A stretch of 64,000 bases of DNA, taken from NCBI RefSeq assembly GCF_030272615.1, contig NC_081408.1:766417330-766481329 (forward strand), given 5' to 3'. The stretch is from Cryptomeria japonica. Taxonomy: Eukaryota > Streptophyta > Pinopsida > Cupressales > Cupressaceae. Made by a program: the position numbers and the translations under genes. Shown here one piece after another: positions 42,545-54,122 of the stretch. The notes below the pieces were generated by a model. The model worked only from the letters and a program-made list of their open reading frames with translations, was not told the origin of the DNA and searched no databases. How positions within the stretch are numbered: position 1 is the first letter of the stretch; each line of letters opens with the position of its first letter.

Positions 42545-44714
42545 TGTAATGTCCCCTTCTCAGAGTGGTCTATTCTAGAGACCCATAGGCTATTTGGAAA
42601 GGAGTGTTAGGGTTTCCTACTTTTGTGGAGTTCTCCACAAGCTTATTAGGGTTTGTCGGGAGAGAATTCTTCAGTTTTATTTATGGTTTCCTTCTAGGTT
42701 TTTCAAGAACTTCAGGGTGGCATAACATGCATTTGATTCTATGGTGAAGTGTGAACTTACTATTTTTAGTAAGTTAGGGTTGGATGATTGGATGATATAG
42801 TTTTATCGAGCTTTCCAAGCTCTTTCTCTAGGTGTGAAAATCATGTTCTTCAGAGCAATATTTCACGACTTACTATTTTTAGTAAGTGGCAGTTTGAGAA
42901 TTGCTAGTTTTGGCAGTCTTGGGCAAGGCTCTGATCCAATTCAATTCAGTGGTTCTCATTGCTTAGTTTCATCCTTAATTTTGATGATAATCAGTATTGG
43001 AGTTATAATATATTTAATTAAATATTATTTCCTTATCCTAAGGTTTAATATTTAATTATTTTATTACTGATTAATTTTATTGTGGTTGACTTAGGGAAAA
43101 AAAAAATATATTTGATGTTAATATTATTATTTCCTAAGTCAGATGGCGTTGAGAATAATATAACACTTCATGTTTGCATTATTTTTTTATGTTGTAAGTG
43201 TTCACCTAGGAAAAGTTTGAACTTTTGCCTAGGAAGACTAGGTAAAGTGGGCGCCATGACTTGAGGGGACATGAAAATGAAATGAAGCGAGTTTCAAATG
43301 AATTTGGGCACCATTTGCATTTGAATTTTAGAGAGAAGAATCTATAAATACAGGTGCTTGGCCTCTCATTTGGTTATCTTGGAGAGAACACACCATTATA
43401 CTGTCGATTTGACGACTGAAATCTGAGCTTCGAAGTGTACCTTCTTAGCTAAGCCGCAGTTTCGTACTTGAGAGACAATACCTAGTTGTTTTCATGTATT
43501 CTCAATATTGTTAGAGAGTGTTTTGGAGTGTGGTTTTTCTAGTCTGTTGTTAGTTCAAGTTTTTGGTGTGATTGGGTTGCTGCTATGGCATCTAGGCTGA
43601 AACAATCTTTTGCTCGTTGCTCCCTGCTGATTGAATAATCTTTTGTGGGTATTGATGCAATCTTTGGCTATACCTTGGGTGATTAATTCCTCCAAAGAGA
43701 AGGTGATAATGTTTTGAAATGAATTTTATCTTGTTGGTTGAATTTTGTTGTTGTGACACCCACCTCCTTGTTGCATTGGGATGCATGTTGTTGTGTTGAA
43801 GTGTTTAGAGTGTAGATTTTGTGATCATTGTGCCATCGGTCAAGTTCTATCTATCATTTGTATTTGATTTGGCATGATTCCATTTAGTTTTGAGTGCAGT
43901 GATCAATTTGGTGTTGTTGGTTGAAGTTGGAGTTGTGCGTTATTGACTTTCAGATTTGGTTCAGCAGTAGTGGCTTACTAGAAGTTATTTTGATAGTTGT
44001 TTATTATTGTAATATGTATTGGCCATCATTTATAATCTTCTCATTCTATATTTTAAGGTTAAGTAGTACTATTATTAATCATTTCTAGAGTGTTGTTTGC
44101 CCACTGCAAAAGTGGAAGAGGCTGGCTTAGTTGCCTTCTTGTTTGTAATTCAACTTTTTGAAATTTTTGTCCTCCCACTAAGTAAGTGGTTGAGTGATAT
44201 TGTCCTCCTGCTGAAATATATGACAGAGTGATAGTTATTATGTATTGTCCTCTCATTGAAATATGCGGTAGAGTGATAGTTTTTATATATTATCCTCCAT
44301 TTGAAATATGTGGTAGAGTGATAGTTTTTTGTATAAGTCCTCCCGCTGAAATATGTGGTAGAGTGATAGTTTTTTGTTTAATTCCTCCCGCTGCATAAGC
44401 GATAGAGTGATTGTGTTGAAATTACTTGTTGTTTCCTTGGCTGGTTCACTACCAAGTAGTTTAGTTTCTATCATGTTGGATAAGCAGAAGGGGTTGGCTT
44501 GCCCACCATGCATTGTAATTTCAGTTTAGTTTAAGGTGCTAACAATCCCCGAAACATCGTATGCTCTCACCCTCCCGGATTGGGCTCTCGATGAACAAAA
44601 GGTGGAAGGGTTCCCTTTCATTTGTTTTGTCTTATTTCTCTAACCTTAACAGATTATTGTGTTTGCATTGTAATCTTATTGAAAAAATTAAAAAAAATTC
44701 TTGGCTTTATTATA
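42545..44714 (+). repeat. 5' LTR of Gypsy-3
   Basis: 2170 bp, TGTAATGTCCCCTTCTCAG at the start and TTTATTATA at the end (3' copy: TTTATTACA). It contains the palindrome CTTACTATTTTTAGTAAG twice (about 42757 and 42870) and a tandem block of about six units at 44165-44420. Confidence 0.93.
44165..44420. repeat. 45-bp tandem repeat in the Gypsy-3 LTR
   Basis: Units like CCTCCCGCTGAAATATGTGG followed by TAGAGTGATAGTTTTTTG repeat about six times here and about five times in the 3' LTR (59760-59960). Confidence 0.85.
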
Positions 44715-44715
44715 G

Positions 44716-44730
44716 TGGTATCAGAACTGG
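44716..44730 (+). other. Primer-binding site of Gypsy-3
   Basis: TGGTATCAGAACTGG lies one base after the LTR, close to the TGGTATCAGAGC site complementary to initiator-Met tRNA. Confidence 0.85.
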
Positions 44731-44838
44731 TTTTCCTGCTAGCTTGTGAATTCAGAGTGATCAAAGTTCTCCATGAGTGATAGAGACATCCACTACTACA
44801 ACAAAGAATAAAGGCATCAATAGTATCAGATTCCTACA

Positions 44839-46050
44839 GTGCCAGTTGAAGAGACTTTTTTAGAGGTATTGAGGAACAAAGATAAGGAAATTGATTCAGT
44901 TGATTCAACGGATTCAATGGGAGAAAGAATATTTGGACATAATGATGCAACTATGGTTGTGGAAGAAATGGAGAAGAAATTTGATACTATGATGGACATG
45001 ATGTCCCAAATGATAGCCACATTTAGACAGAGTGCTGGAGTAGGGTATAGTAAAGATCAGAATTAGAATATGAGTGGAAATAACTCCAACAACTCCGATG
45101 GTAATGGAAATGGAAGAAATAATGGTAGCAATAGTAGTGGAATGCCTATAGGATCGGTGAAAAGGTTTTTGCAACCAATTTTCCTTCCAAGGGAAACGCA
45201 ACCTCTTGAAGTTGAAATCCTTGTGGCTGATGAGATTCAGGCTAGTTTTGTGGAGTATGCATCACTTCCCCAAGAGATCCGTAATGTTTTGTCTCTTGAC
45301 CAATACATGAATCAAAAGAAGAGGGGGGAAGGAAGATATGGTAATTGATACTCCACTCCTAGAGATTATCAACAAGCTCTTGGGAAGGTCACTCTAGCGC
45401 ATTTTGATGGAATTAATAAGAGTACAACTAGAGCATGGGTGCAGAAGCTGGACAATTATTTGTCCTTGAGGCCTATGTCTAAAGAAGAAGCCATCAAATT
45501 TTCCACCTTTCACTTGGATGGAGTTTCTCACAAATGGTGGTACCATGGGTTGGTCACCCTTGGTCATGGCTTGATAACCACCTATGTCGAGTTCACCAAC
45601 AAGCTGATTGATAGGTTTGATTTTAAGGACCCGAATGTGAAATTTAGAGATCTTTCTCAACTCAAACAACAAGGCTCCTTGGATAATTACATAACTGAGT
45701 TCCAAAACCTCTTATTTGTGGTCAACAACATCTCAGAGAAGAGGCTAGTTGTTCTTTTCATAGAAGGTCTTAAAGAGCCTTTGAAAGGATGGGTTAAAGA
45801 TTGTGATCCGCCTACCTTGGTGGAGGTCATAAAAAAATCTAGGAGTATGGAGTTAGCTGCCCCAAGGAGTAAATTTCAGTCCAAGCCTTTTCCTTTCCTA
45901 AAGGATAAGAAGAAGTTTTCAAATTAGACCAAGAAATTCCCTTCTCGAATGGATGGTGAGCTCCGTCAAGAGCTCTAAAGGAAAAATCTTTGCTACTCTT
46001 GCTAAGAACCTTGGGCCCCAGGACATAAATGCCATGGGAAGGGAAATTTA
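44839..46050 (+). pseudogene. Gypsy-3 Gag
   Basis: The capsid core lies in 45439-45927: WVQKLDNYLSLRPMSKEEAI, KFSTFHLDGVSHKWWYHG, FKDPNVKFRDLSQLKQQGS and YITEFQNLLFVVNNISEKR. Upstream in the same frame is a Ser/Asn/Gly-rich part. TAG at 45064-45066 and TGA at 45346-45348 interrupt it, and a TAG at 45925-45927 ends the core. The nucleocapsid region NLCYSC and EPWAPGHKC (about 45985-46030) contains a zinc-knuckle-like CX2C...HxC, with a stop between. Start by position, not certain. Confidence 0.88.
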
Positions 46051-46056
46051 CACCAA

Positions 46057-46760
46057 ATGGAGTGCTATTCAGCTGATGGATCAAATTTTGAAATTTTAGA
46101 ACAACAAACTGAAATTGAGGATGAGTATGAAGAGGCTCCTAAAGGGCCTCAAAGTGAACTAGAAGATAGAGGAGTAGTTGCTGCTCAACTCTCGAGCATT
46201 CACAAGAATGAGTCTTTTAGAGTTCGGGGAGTAAGAGGAGAACATTATGTCATTGCTCTCATTAACACAGGAGTGAATCACAACTTTATTGATGAGATAA
46301 TTGTTGTGAAGAGGGGGCTAGTGGCTGAGGAAGTAGAAGGCTTCAAAGTCATGGTAGCTGATTGCTCCACTATATCCTACAACTGAATGATTTCCAACAT
46401 GTCTCTGAAGTTGGGAAATCATGAAGTTAGAGATGAATTATTTGTGGTTAGCATTGGAGAGACTGATGATGCAGTCCTCAAGATTCAGTGGCTAAGATCT
46501 CTTGGCGAGATCACCCTAAATCTGTAAACCATGGATTTGAAATTCACGTCTGATGGGAAGAAGGTGGCGTTAAGAGGAATTTCAAATTGTGGTCTCAGAT
46601 TTGTTTCATTGAAGAGAATGGAGAGGTTGACCCGCCACAACCAAGTGGAGTGGGCAGTAGAATGTTTGATAATGTCATCAAATCCACTAGAAGACAAGGG
46701 CAGCTACTTTGTAGACATTCAAGCATTGATCACATAAAAGAGTAAGGTCTTTGGGAAACC
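46057..46760 (+). pseudogene. Gypsy-3 aspartic protease and connector
   Basis: The protease core reads VIALINTGVNHNFID; the family has Asp-Thr/Ser-Gly, so the catalytic Asp is Asn here. It is followed by VEGFKVMVADCSTIS, a TGA, then LGNHEVRDELFVV and the 'LGxIxxNL..MxLxF' segment (LGEITLNL, MDLKFTSDGKKVALRG) typical of chromovirus proteases. Stops and one missing start separate the pieces, all in one frame. Confidence 0.85.
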
Positions 46761-46779
46761 ACCACTTGGTAGATCTCCT

Positions 46780-47661
46780 GAGTGTATGGTCATGCCATCT
46801 AATTTATGTGAAGAGAAAATTCAAGCTTTGCTTACAAAAAAGAGTAAGGTGTTTGAGAATTCGCCTCCTGGTGACCGCCTGAGCTTGGTATTGAACACAA
46901 CATTGAGTTGGAAGAAGGCACTAAGCCTATTATGACGAATCCTTACCGATACCCAAAGAAGTAGAAGGAAAAGATTGAGAAAGCCATTAAGGAGTTGTTG
47001 GACATGGGTTACATTAGGCCAAGCAAGAGCCCTTATGCTTTGGTTGTTATATTGGTGAAAAAGAAGGATGGGACCATGCGTATATGCGTGGATTACCATG
47101 CATTAAATCAGAAAACCATCAAGAATTGGTACCCTATTCCGAGGATTGATGAGCTCATTGATGAGCTACATGGTGCAACATTATTCTCAAAGATTAAACC
47201 TCAGATCAGGCTACCATCAAATCAGAATGAGAGCATCTAATATTGAGAAGACTTCTTTTAGATGCCACTTTAGGCATTTTGAATTTTTAGTCATGCCTTT
47301 TGGCTTGAATAACGCTCTTGCCACATTTCTATCTTGTGTGAACAAGATCTTTCAAAAGTAGTTGAGGAAGTTTGTGCTCTTTTTCTTTGATGACATCCTC
47401 ATTTTCAGCAAGTCTTGGAAGGAGCACTTGCAACACTTGGATGAAGTGCTCGACATACTAGATTCAGAATCCCTACTTTCTAAGGAGTCCAAATGTGAAT
47501 TTAGAATGAGAGAGCTTCTCTATCTTGGTCACATCATCAATGTTGAAGGCGTGAAGGTGGATCTTGAAAAGATTAGAGCTACCATTGACTGGGCACCACC
47601 TGAGAACATAACACACTTGAAGGGATTCTTGGGCCTATATGGTTTTACTGAAGGTTTGTGA
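46780..47661 (+). pseudogene. Gypsy-3 reverse transcriptase
   Basis: RT motifs in order: [103 protein letters not shown], then FFFDDILIFSKSWKEH with the FxDD catalytic box (family FVDD). The thumb part YLGHIINVEGVKVDLEKI follows. Frame changes occur near 46885, 47195 and 47690; a TAG lies at 47359-47361. RT identity is clear, function lost. Confidence 0.92.
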
Positions 47662-47719
47662 AGGGATACTCTTAGTTGGCTGCCCCCCTCACAGATCTCA
47701 CTAGAAAAAGAGCTTTTGA

Positions 47720-48337
47720 GTGGTCAAAAAAGACACATTAGTGTTTGATCGGTTCAAGGAGATTATGAGCTCATGCCTTGTTTTGGCCTTACCATATTTC
47801 ACGAAGCCTTTCGAATTGCAGTGTGATGCATCAGGAGAAGGTGTTGGTGCAGTCCTTATGCAACACAATCACCCTATTGCTTTTGATAAAGATATGCTTG
47901 CCATAATGCATGCTCTTGTGAGGTTTAGGCAATACCTTGTAGGGAGTAAGTTTGTTGTTAAGACTGATCACAATAGTCTTAAGGACTTCATGCATCAAAG
48001 GGACTTGAATGAGAGACAACAAAAAAGGGTGAGTAAGCTACAGGCTTACGACTTTGACATCGAGTATGTCAAAGGGAGGAATAACATTGTGGAGGCTTAT
48101 GACTTTGACATTGAGTATTTTAAAGGGAGGAATAACATTGTGGCTAATTCTCTTTCTAGAAGGCCCCATTTGAGCTCTTTGAGTTCACTTACAACTGATT
48201 GGAGGGACTTGTTGCTTGCTGATTATGCCAAAAATCAGTTTGCAACCAACATTGTTGAAGGTACTTTTCATGATGAAAAGCATAGTTTGGTTGATGGATT
48301 GATTATGTACAAGGGGATGATCTTTCTTCTATTTTAA
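47720..48337 (+). pseudogene. Gypsy-3 RNase H with 51-bp duplication
   Basis: RNase H motifs: FELQCDASGEGVGAVLMQ, AFDKDMLAIMHALVRFRQYL (family has Glu in the LA(I/V)xxAL segment), VKTDHNSLKDFMHQRDLNER. The end of the domain is duplicated in frame: AYDFDIEYVKGRNNIV and AYDFDIEYFKGRNNIVANSL at 48041-48091 and 48092-48142. Then SRRPHL leads toward integrase. A frameshift separates it from RT. Confidence 0.9.
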
Positions 48338-48343
48338 TCTAAG

Positions 48344-48911
48344 TTGAAGGAGAAGGTATTACATACTTTTCATGACATTCCCCTTGCTAGTCATCAAGGG
48401 GTTTTCAAGACTTATAGGCAGATTCGAGAGATATTCTCTTGGAAAGGATTGAAAAAAGACGACTTGAAATATATTAGGGAATGCCATATTTGTCAGAAGA
48501 ACAAGGACGAGCACACTGCACCCGTCAGTTTATTGCAACCAATACCGATTCTCAATCAGAAGTGGGAAAATATTTCCATGGACTTCATCATAGGATTTTT
48601 TAGAGCCAGTGGGAAAGATTATATCTATGTGGTGGTAGAAATATTAACAAAGTTTGCTCATTTTTTTGCCATCACTAGCTCATTTACAGTAGCACAAGTT
48701 GTTGATGTGTTCTTTCATGAGGTGTTTAGGCTACGTGGGCTACCTAAAAACATCTTGAGTGATAGGGACAACAAGTTCCTAAGGTATTTTTGGAAGGATA
48801 TTTTTCAGATTGTGTTGTGCTGTGCTTACCCCAAGCACAAGTTACCATCCACAGACAAATGGACAAACGTAGATAGTAAATAAGTGGTTGGAAGGGTACT
48901 TGAGAAACTAT
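48344..48911 (+). pseudogene. Gypsy-3 integrase, N-terminal and catalytic part
   Basis: The zinc-binding HHCC domain: FHDIPLASHQGVFKTYRQI and YIRECHICQKNK. The catalytic core: MDFIIGFFRASGKDYIYVVV (first Asp) and LPKNILSDRDNKFLRYFWKD (second Asp, family DRDxxF). Sequence after LCCAYPKHKLPSTDKW departs from the usual 'STAYHPQTDGQTE' and the frame ends at 48881-48883; S5 interrupts it at 48912. Confidence 0.9.
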
Positions 48912-49697
48912 TGTATATGGTGAAAATGGATAACAATAACAACAAGATTGAAAGGCTAAATGAATTCAACCACCAAACCCTAGCCTAACAACAACAAAGA
49001 TCCACCATAACATATGAAGATTACCTAAGACAATGCAAATCACATGAAATCACAAAGATTATACCATCACATGTCCAATAGGGTTTTGATCTCCATTCTT
49101 CCTATCTCCATTGATCTTGTTTGATATATTTGCTCTCAGATTTTGTGTGCACAAGAGCTCAACAAAGAACGGAATGTGGTTGCAAGTAGGATCTTAGTGT
49201 AGTCAAAATGATCATTAGGGCATTAAGTCATTAGAATGCTTGATTAGGGTTGATAATGAAGGAAGCATCTCCTTATATAGAAGACACTATATGAAATGGA
49301 GGGATAAGATTGAGAGGTGTAAAAGGAGGTCGGCTAGGATTAGAGGGTAGGTAGAAGAAATAGTAAAATAATGAAAGGGGTAGGTAGTGTAGGAATTAAG
49401 AGATGAATGACATGTGTCATGTGTAGAAAAAGCTAATGAATTAATTAAATAAATAAAGATTTATTTAATTAATAGAAGAAATGAGATCAATTAAATAAAT
49501 AAATATTTATTTAATTTAGGAAAAGGATAATTTAAATAAATAAATGTATTTATTTAAATGAGAAATAAGGCTAAAAGAGGATAAATGAATTAATTAAATA
49601 AATAAAGATTTATTTAATTAATAGAAGAATTAGGCTTAGGTAATTAAATAAATAAAATATTTATTTAATTAGACATGACAATTTTTAGGTGTCTACA
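48912..49697 (-). repeat. Solo LTR S5 (Gypsy-2-type LTR)
   Basis: 786 bp inserted in the Gypsy-3 integrase with a perfect 5-bp duplication ACTAT (48907-48911 and 49698-49702). The minus strand starts TGTAGACACCTAAAAATTGT and ends CACCATATACA. The hairpin array is complete (about 49440-49665). Confidence 0.95.
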
Positions 49698-49702
49698 ACT
49701 AT

Positions 49703-50427
49703 GTTTCGGAGTAGTAGAAGGTATGGGTAAGATGGCCACATCTTGGTGAATACTACTATAATTCCACTTATCACATGTCCATCCAGATGTCTCCTTTCAT
49801 GGCACTCTACGGTTACAAGGCCCCTAGCTTTGCCGACTTGGTGTTTGGAGATAACAGAGCACCCCAAGCTAGGGATATGGTTCAACAATGTCAAAATATT
49901 CTGAAGGAATTGAAGGACAACCTCCAGATTGCACAAAATCAACAAAATTTGTACGCTAATCAACAACATATTGAGTGTTTAGTTGACGTTGGTGATATGG
50001 TCTACTTGAGACTAAAACCCTTCAGACAGTCTACTCTAAAGAAGAGTGGAGTGGAAAAGCTTAAGCCACATTTTTATGGACCATTCAAGGTCATCAAGAG
50101 AGTGGGAGTTGTGGCTTATGAGTTGGAGCTACCAGCGAGTAGCCGAGTACATAATGTCTTCCATGTGTCATGCCTCAAAAAGGCACTTGGGCACAATGTG
50201 ATAGTCTCTTCTGATTTACCTCCTTTGGATGAAGAGGGAGAATTGGTGCTAATTCATGAAGAAATCCTTGACATCAGAGAATGATTTTTGAGGAGGAGGA
50301 CCATCAGAGAGTATTTGGTTAAGTGGAAAGACTTACCAGTTGAGGATACTACATGGGAGAATGAGGAGATTTTACAACATCCTGGCTTGTGATTGCTTGA
50401 GGGCAAGCAATTTTGGGAAGGCCAGAC
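49703..50427 (+). pseudogene. Gypsy-3 integrase C-terminus and chromodomain
   Basis: After S5 the integrase resumes with two TAG codons (family Gln-Gln), then WVRWPHLGEYYYNSTYHMS and MSPFMALYGYKAPSF. The GPF/Y-like C-terminus GPFKVIKRVGVVAYELELPA and HNVFHVSCLKKALG follows. Past a TGA at 50282-50284 comes the chromodomain: TIREYLVKWKDLPVEDTTWE and NEEILQHPGL. This marks a chromovirus; the domain binds chromatin marks and guides insertion. The last TGA (near 50393) precedes LLEGKQFWEG, overlapping the polypurine tract before the 3' LTR. Confidence 0.92.
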
Positions 50428-51508
50428 TGTAATGTCCCCTTCTCAGTGATATCCATTCAGTGATCTAGTGGTTTATTCTAGAGACCCGCAGGCTATTTGG
50501 AAAGGAGTATTAGGGTTGCCTACTTTTGTGGAGTTCTGCATGAGCCTTTTAGGGTTTGTCAGGAGGGAATTCTTTAGTTCTATTTATGGTTTCCTTTTGG
50601 GGTTTTCAAGAAATTCAGGGTGCAATAACATGCATTTAATTCTATCATGAAGTGCGAACTTACTATTTTTAGTAAGTTAGGGTTTGGTTGACTAGATGGT
50701 ATAGTTTTACCGAGATTTCCAAGCTCTTTCTCTGGGTGCAAAAATCATGTTCTTCGGAGCAGTATTTCAAAACTTACTATTTTTAGTAAGTGGTAGTTTG
50801 AGCATTGCTATTTTTGGCAGTCTTGGCTAGGGCTCTAATCTAGTTTAATTCAGTGGTCCTCATTTCTCAGTTTCATCCTTAATTTTGATGATAATTAGTA
50901 CTAGAGTTATAATATATTTAATTAAATATTATTTCCTTATCCTAAGGTTTAATATTTAATTATTTTATTACTGATTAATTTTATTGTGGGCGACTTAGGG
51001 AAAAAGATATATATCCGTTGTTAATATTATTATTTTCTAAGTCAGATGGCGTTGAGAATAATATAACACTTCATGTTTATATTATTTTTTTATGTTGCAA
51101 GTGTTCAACTAGGAAAAGTTTGAACTTTTGCCTAGGAAGACTAGGTAAAGTGGGCACCATGACTTGAGGGGAGATGAAAATGAAATGAAGTGAGTTTCAA
51201 ACAAATTTGGGTGCCATTTACATTTGAATTTCAGAGGGAAAAATCTATAAATATAGGTGCTTGGCCTCTCATTTGGTTATCTTGGAGAAAACACATCGTT
51301 ATGCTACCGGTTTGGCAACTGAAATCTAAGCTTTGAAGTGTGCCTTCCTAGCTAAGTAGCAATTTTTGTACTTGAGAGATAATACCTAGCTATTTTCATG
51401 TATTCTCAATATTGTTAGAGAGTGTTTTGGGGTGTGGTTTTGCCGGTCTATTTTTAGCTCGAGTTTTTGGTGTGATTGGGTTGTTGTTGTGGCATCCAGG
51501 CTAAAACA

Positions 51509-52992
51509 TGTTGGCATTATAATAGACAATGGGAGATTGTTGGCATTTCAATAAGGATATTGAGATATAACTGATTAAGGATATTTACTATCTTAATATC
51601 ATTATTTTGTCATTGATGTCAAGAAATTGATTTTCTAATTCAGTATGATGTTGCCATATCTTAAGAAGTATGTGTTGATGAGTATAAAGAAGTCGGTAAA
51701 AGACACAGAAAGAATATGATGAATAAGGTATTCAATGGGCAACTATTACCGAGTCAGACAATGATGAGATCATGATGTTTTAGATTGTTTTGATATCTTA
51801 CATATGTTGTAAATTGTAAAGGTTAATACTATACTATGTTACCGAGAAAAGAACCTAGTCGGTAAACCCTAAGGTTATTGCTATCGGTTAATGAAGGCGG
51901 AATGTCTACCGAGTGAAGTTTAGTACTTACCGAGTTGTTACCGAGTTGTAACCGAGTAATAACAGAATGCATTAAATGATTGGATGCATTATTTAATGAA
52001 GGAATCTGATGAGCTGGCTATGATTAAATGATTGGTAAGCTGTGAATCAAGTTTGTTAAAGAATCTATGGTATAGGAAAATTGGCAAGAAGATCTACAGC
52101 TCAGATTGAACCGCCATACCCTAGCACAAGTTCCAAGGAATATATGCAAGTTCTAAGGCAGGGTAAAATGTTTTCAAATAGAAGGATACATTGAACCTGG
52201 ACAAGATTGAAGATCTGATGGCTATGATTGATCATGGCAAATGTGATCAAGGAGATTAAGTGGTTGGCTGATTATTTATAAATAGGAAACTATTGATAAA
52301 CAATGTATGCAGGCAAATGTAAGCAACAGGGTTGCTACATAGTGATTATCGAGCACAGAAGCTTGAAGACCTGTTTGAGAAACAGAGTATAGAAGCCCAG
52401 TAGATGGACAAGATTAGTTTTGTGTCTAGATTGTATTGAGCAAATAAGAATTTGCTTCAGCATTTTAGATGTGAAGTTGTAGATAGATTTTTATTACTGT
52501 TATTTTGTGAAGTAACAAAAAATCTCTTAACCGAGTGGACTTAACAGTCTTATTTGTAAATCCTCTAGCAAGGTGACATTCTGATTGAGTGTTTGAAACC
52601 CTTTGATAAGGTCACTTCTAACAAAGTGAAGATCCTAACAGATCTGAGGGAAATCCCTTAATCGGGTCACATCTAGCAATGTGTTTTGTAATCTTTAACA
52701 TGATTTGCTTTTAACTGAGCATACTCTAGAAGAGTATATTTCTTAGTGGGTCTGAAATCCCACAGTGGTTTTTCCCTATTTGGGTTTCCACGTTAAATCT
52801 GGTGTTATGAGGTTTATGATGTTTATATGCTTTTGAGTTTGCATGTTTAGCAGTTTTGGTTATTTTACTGAAGTATATGTTATCGAGGTTGAATCTGATG
52901 TTTTTATGAAAGATTAAGTTTGTATGATTCACCCCCCCCTCTCATCTTGTTAGCTTGGCATTTGTACTAAACATTTAGTATCAGAACTATCA
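51509..52992 (+). repeat. 5' LTR of Copia-5
   Basis: 1484 bp, TGTTGGCATTATAATAG at the start and TCAGAACTATCA at the end. A second TGTTGGCAT follows GGGAGAT about 33 bases in. It carries the block GTGGTTTTTCCC...TTTCCACGT at 52765-52793. Differences from the 3' LTR are few substitutions and two small duplications in the 3' copy (near 57890 and 58030). Confidence 0.95.
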
Positions 52993-52994
52993 AT

Positions 52995-53011
52995 TGGTAT
53001 TAGAGCTTTGG
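52995..53011 (+). other. Primer-binding site of Copia-5
   Basis: TGGTATTAGAGCTTTGG, two bases after the LTR, matches the initiator-Met type site TGGTATCAGAGC with one C-to-T change. Confidence 0.88.
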
Positions 53012-53060
53012 ACTCCAGAAGAAGAAAAAGTTTAAAGGTACTTGAGGTAAAGATCCAAAG

Positions 53061-54122
53061 ATGTATAAGAGGGATGCATCGAAGCTGAACAAGTCAAGTT
53101 TCTCTACATGGCAGAAAAGGATGAAGTTGCACCTATCGATTGTTAGAGAATATGCTATATATTATCTAGAGAATGATTTCATTCCACTGAGAACCTGTCC
53201 ATTGACAATGGAGGATATAAAGGCAAAGCAAGAACATATCCAAGCAATGATTGAAATAACATCTGCATGGACCGATTCAGAGTTTAATGATCTAGAAGGT
53301 TGCAATGATGCAAAGGCAATGTGGGATAAGCTCATATCTATGTATGGTGGTGATGAACATGTTCAAAGAGAAAAAGTAGATAGTCCAAGAGGACAACTTG
53401 AATCTATGAGGATGAGTGAAGGTGAGAACATAACTCAGTATAGTACAAGACTAAAGGAGATTGTCAATCAAATCAAAGGAGCAGGTGGAACTATTGAAGA
53501 AAAGGATATAACACGTAAGTTGTTAAGAACCCTTCTACCAGCTTATGTAATTCGAGTCTCTGCAATCAATGAATTGAGGTCTGTACCGAATATGCCAGTT
53601 TCTTTAGATGCTACTATTGGTAAGCTACATGCTTTTGAGTTAAGTAATTTTGATAACAGTGGGTCATCAGTAAATAAAGTAGAATCTGGTTTTAGTTCTT
53701 TTCATCTTGATGAATCTGATGATTACAATGATAGAATGAGTAAGTACACTAAAGGAGATCACAATGGAGCAAGTGAGAGATTTCACAAGAATATGGAAAA
53801 AGTACACAAGTTGTATGAGGAAATCAGGAAACAAGAAGAGTTTGAAGCACTATTAGCCAGAAGGTTACCGAGAGGCAAAGGTAAGTATAAAGGAAAACTA
53901 CCTTTGAAATGTTTCAATTGTGACAAAATTGGACATATGGCTTCTAACTGTCCTGACAGAGAATCTAATGAAAAGAGAGATTACCGAGATGATAGGCAGA
54001 AAGGTAATCATTATAGAGGACACTGAGATTTCAGAAGAAGAGATAAGAAGACATGCCTAATAGCTGATGAGGAATCTAATGACGATAAATCGGATGAAAC
54101 TGATACAGAGGAAGTTGTTTAT
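53061..54122 (+). pseudogene. Copia-5 Gag
   Basis: The ATG at 53061 is 50 bases after the PBS. The Gag begins MYKRDASKLNKSSFSTWQKR, includes WTDSEFNDLEGCNDAKAMWD, ENITQYSTRLKEIVNQI and LLRTLLPAYVIRVSAINELR (UBN2-like capsid), then a basic stretch and the zinc knuckle CFNCDKIGHMASNC (CX2CX4HX4C, about 53909-53950). TGA at 54024-54026 follows an Arg/His-rich tail; the frame goes on with an acidic linker (ESNDDKSDETDTEE) into protease. The domain is otherwise complete at 321 codons. Confidence 0.93.

Noticed and set aside
52726-52932. Minus-strand open frame that recurs at 58925-59143
   Set aside because: Its recurrence comes only from lying in the two LTRs of Copia-5; no independent coding evidence.
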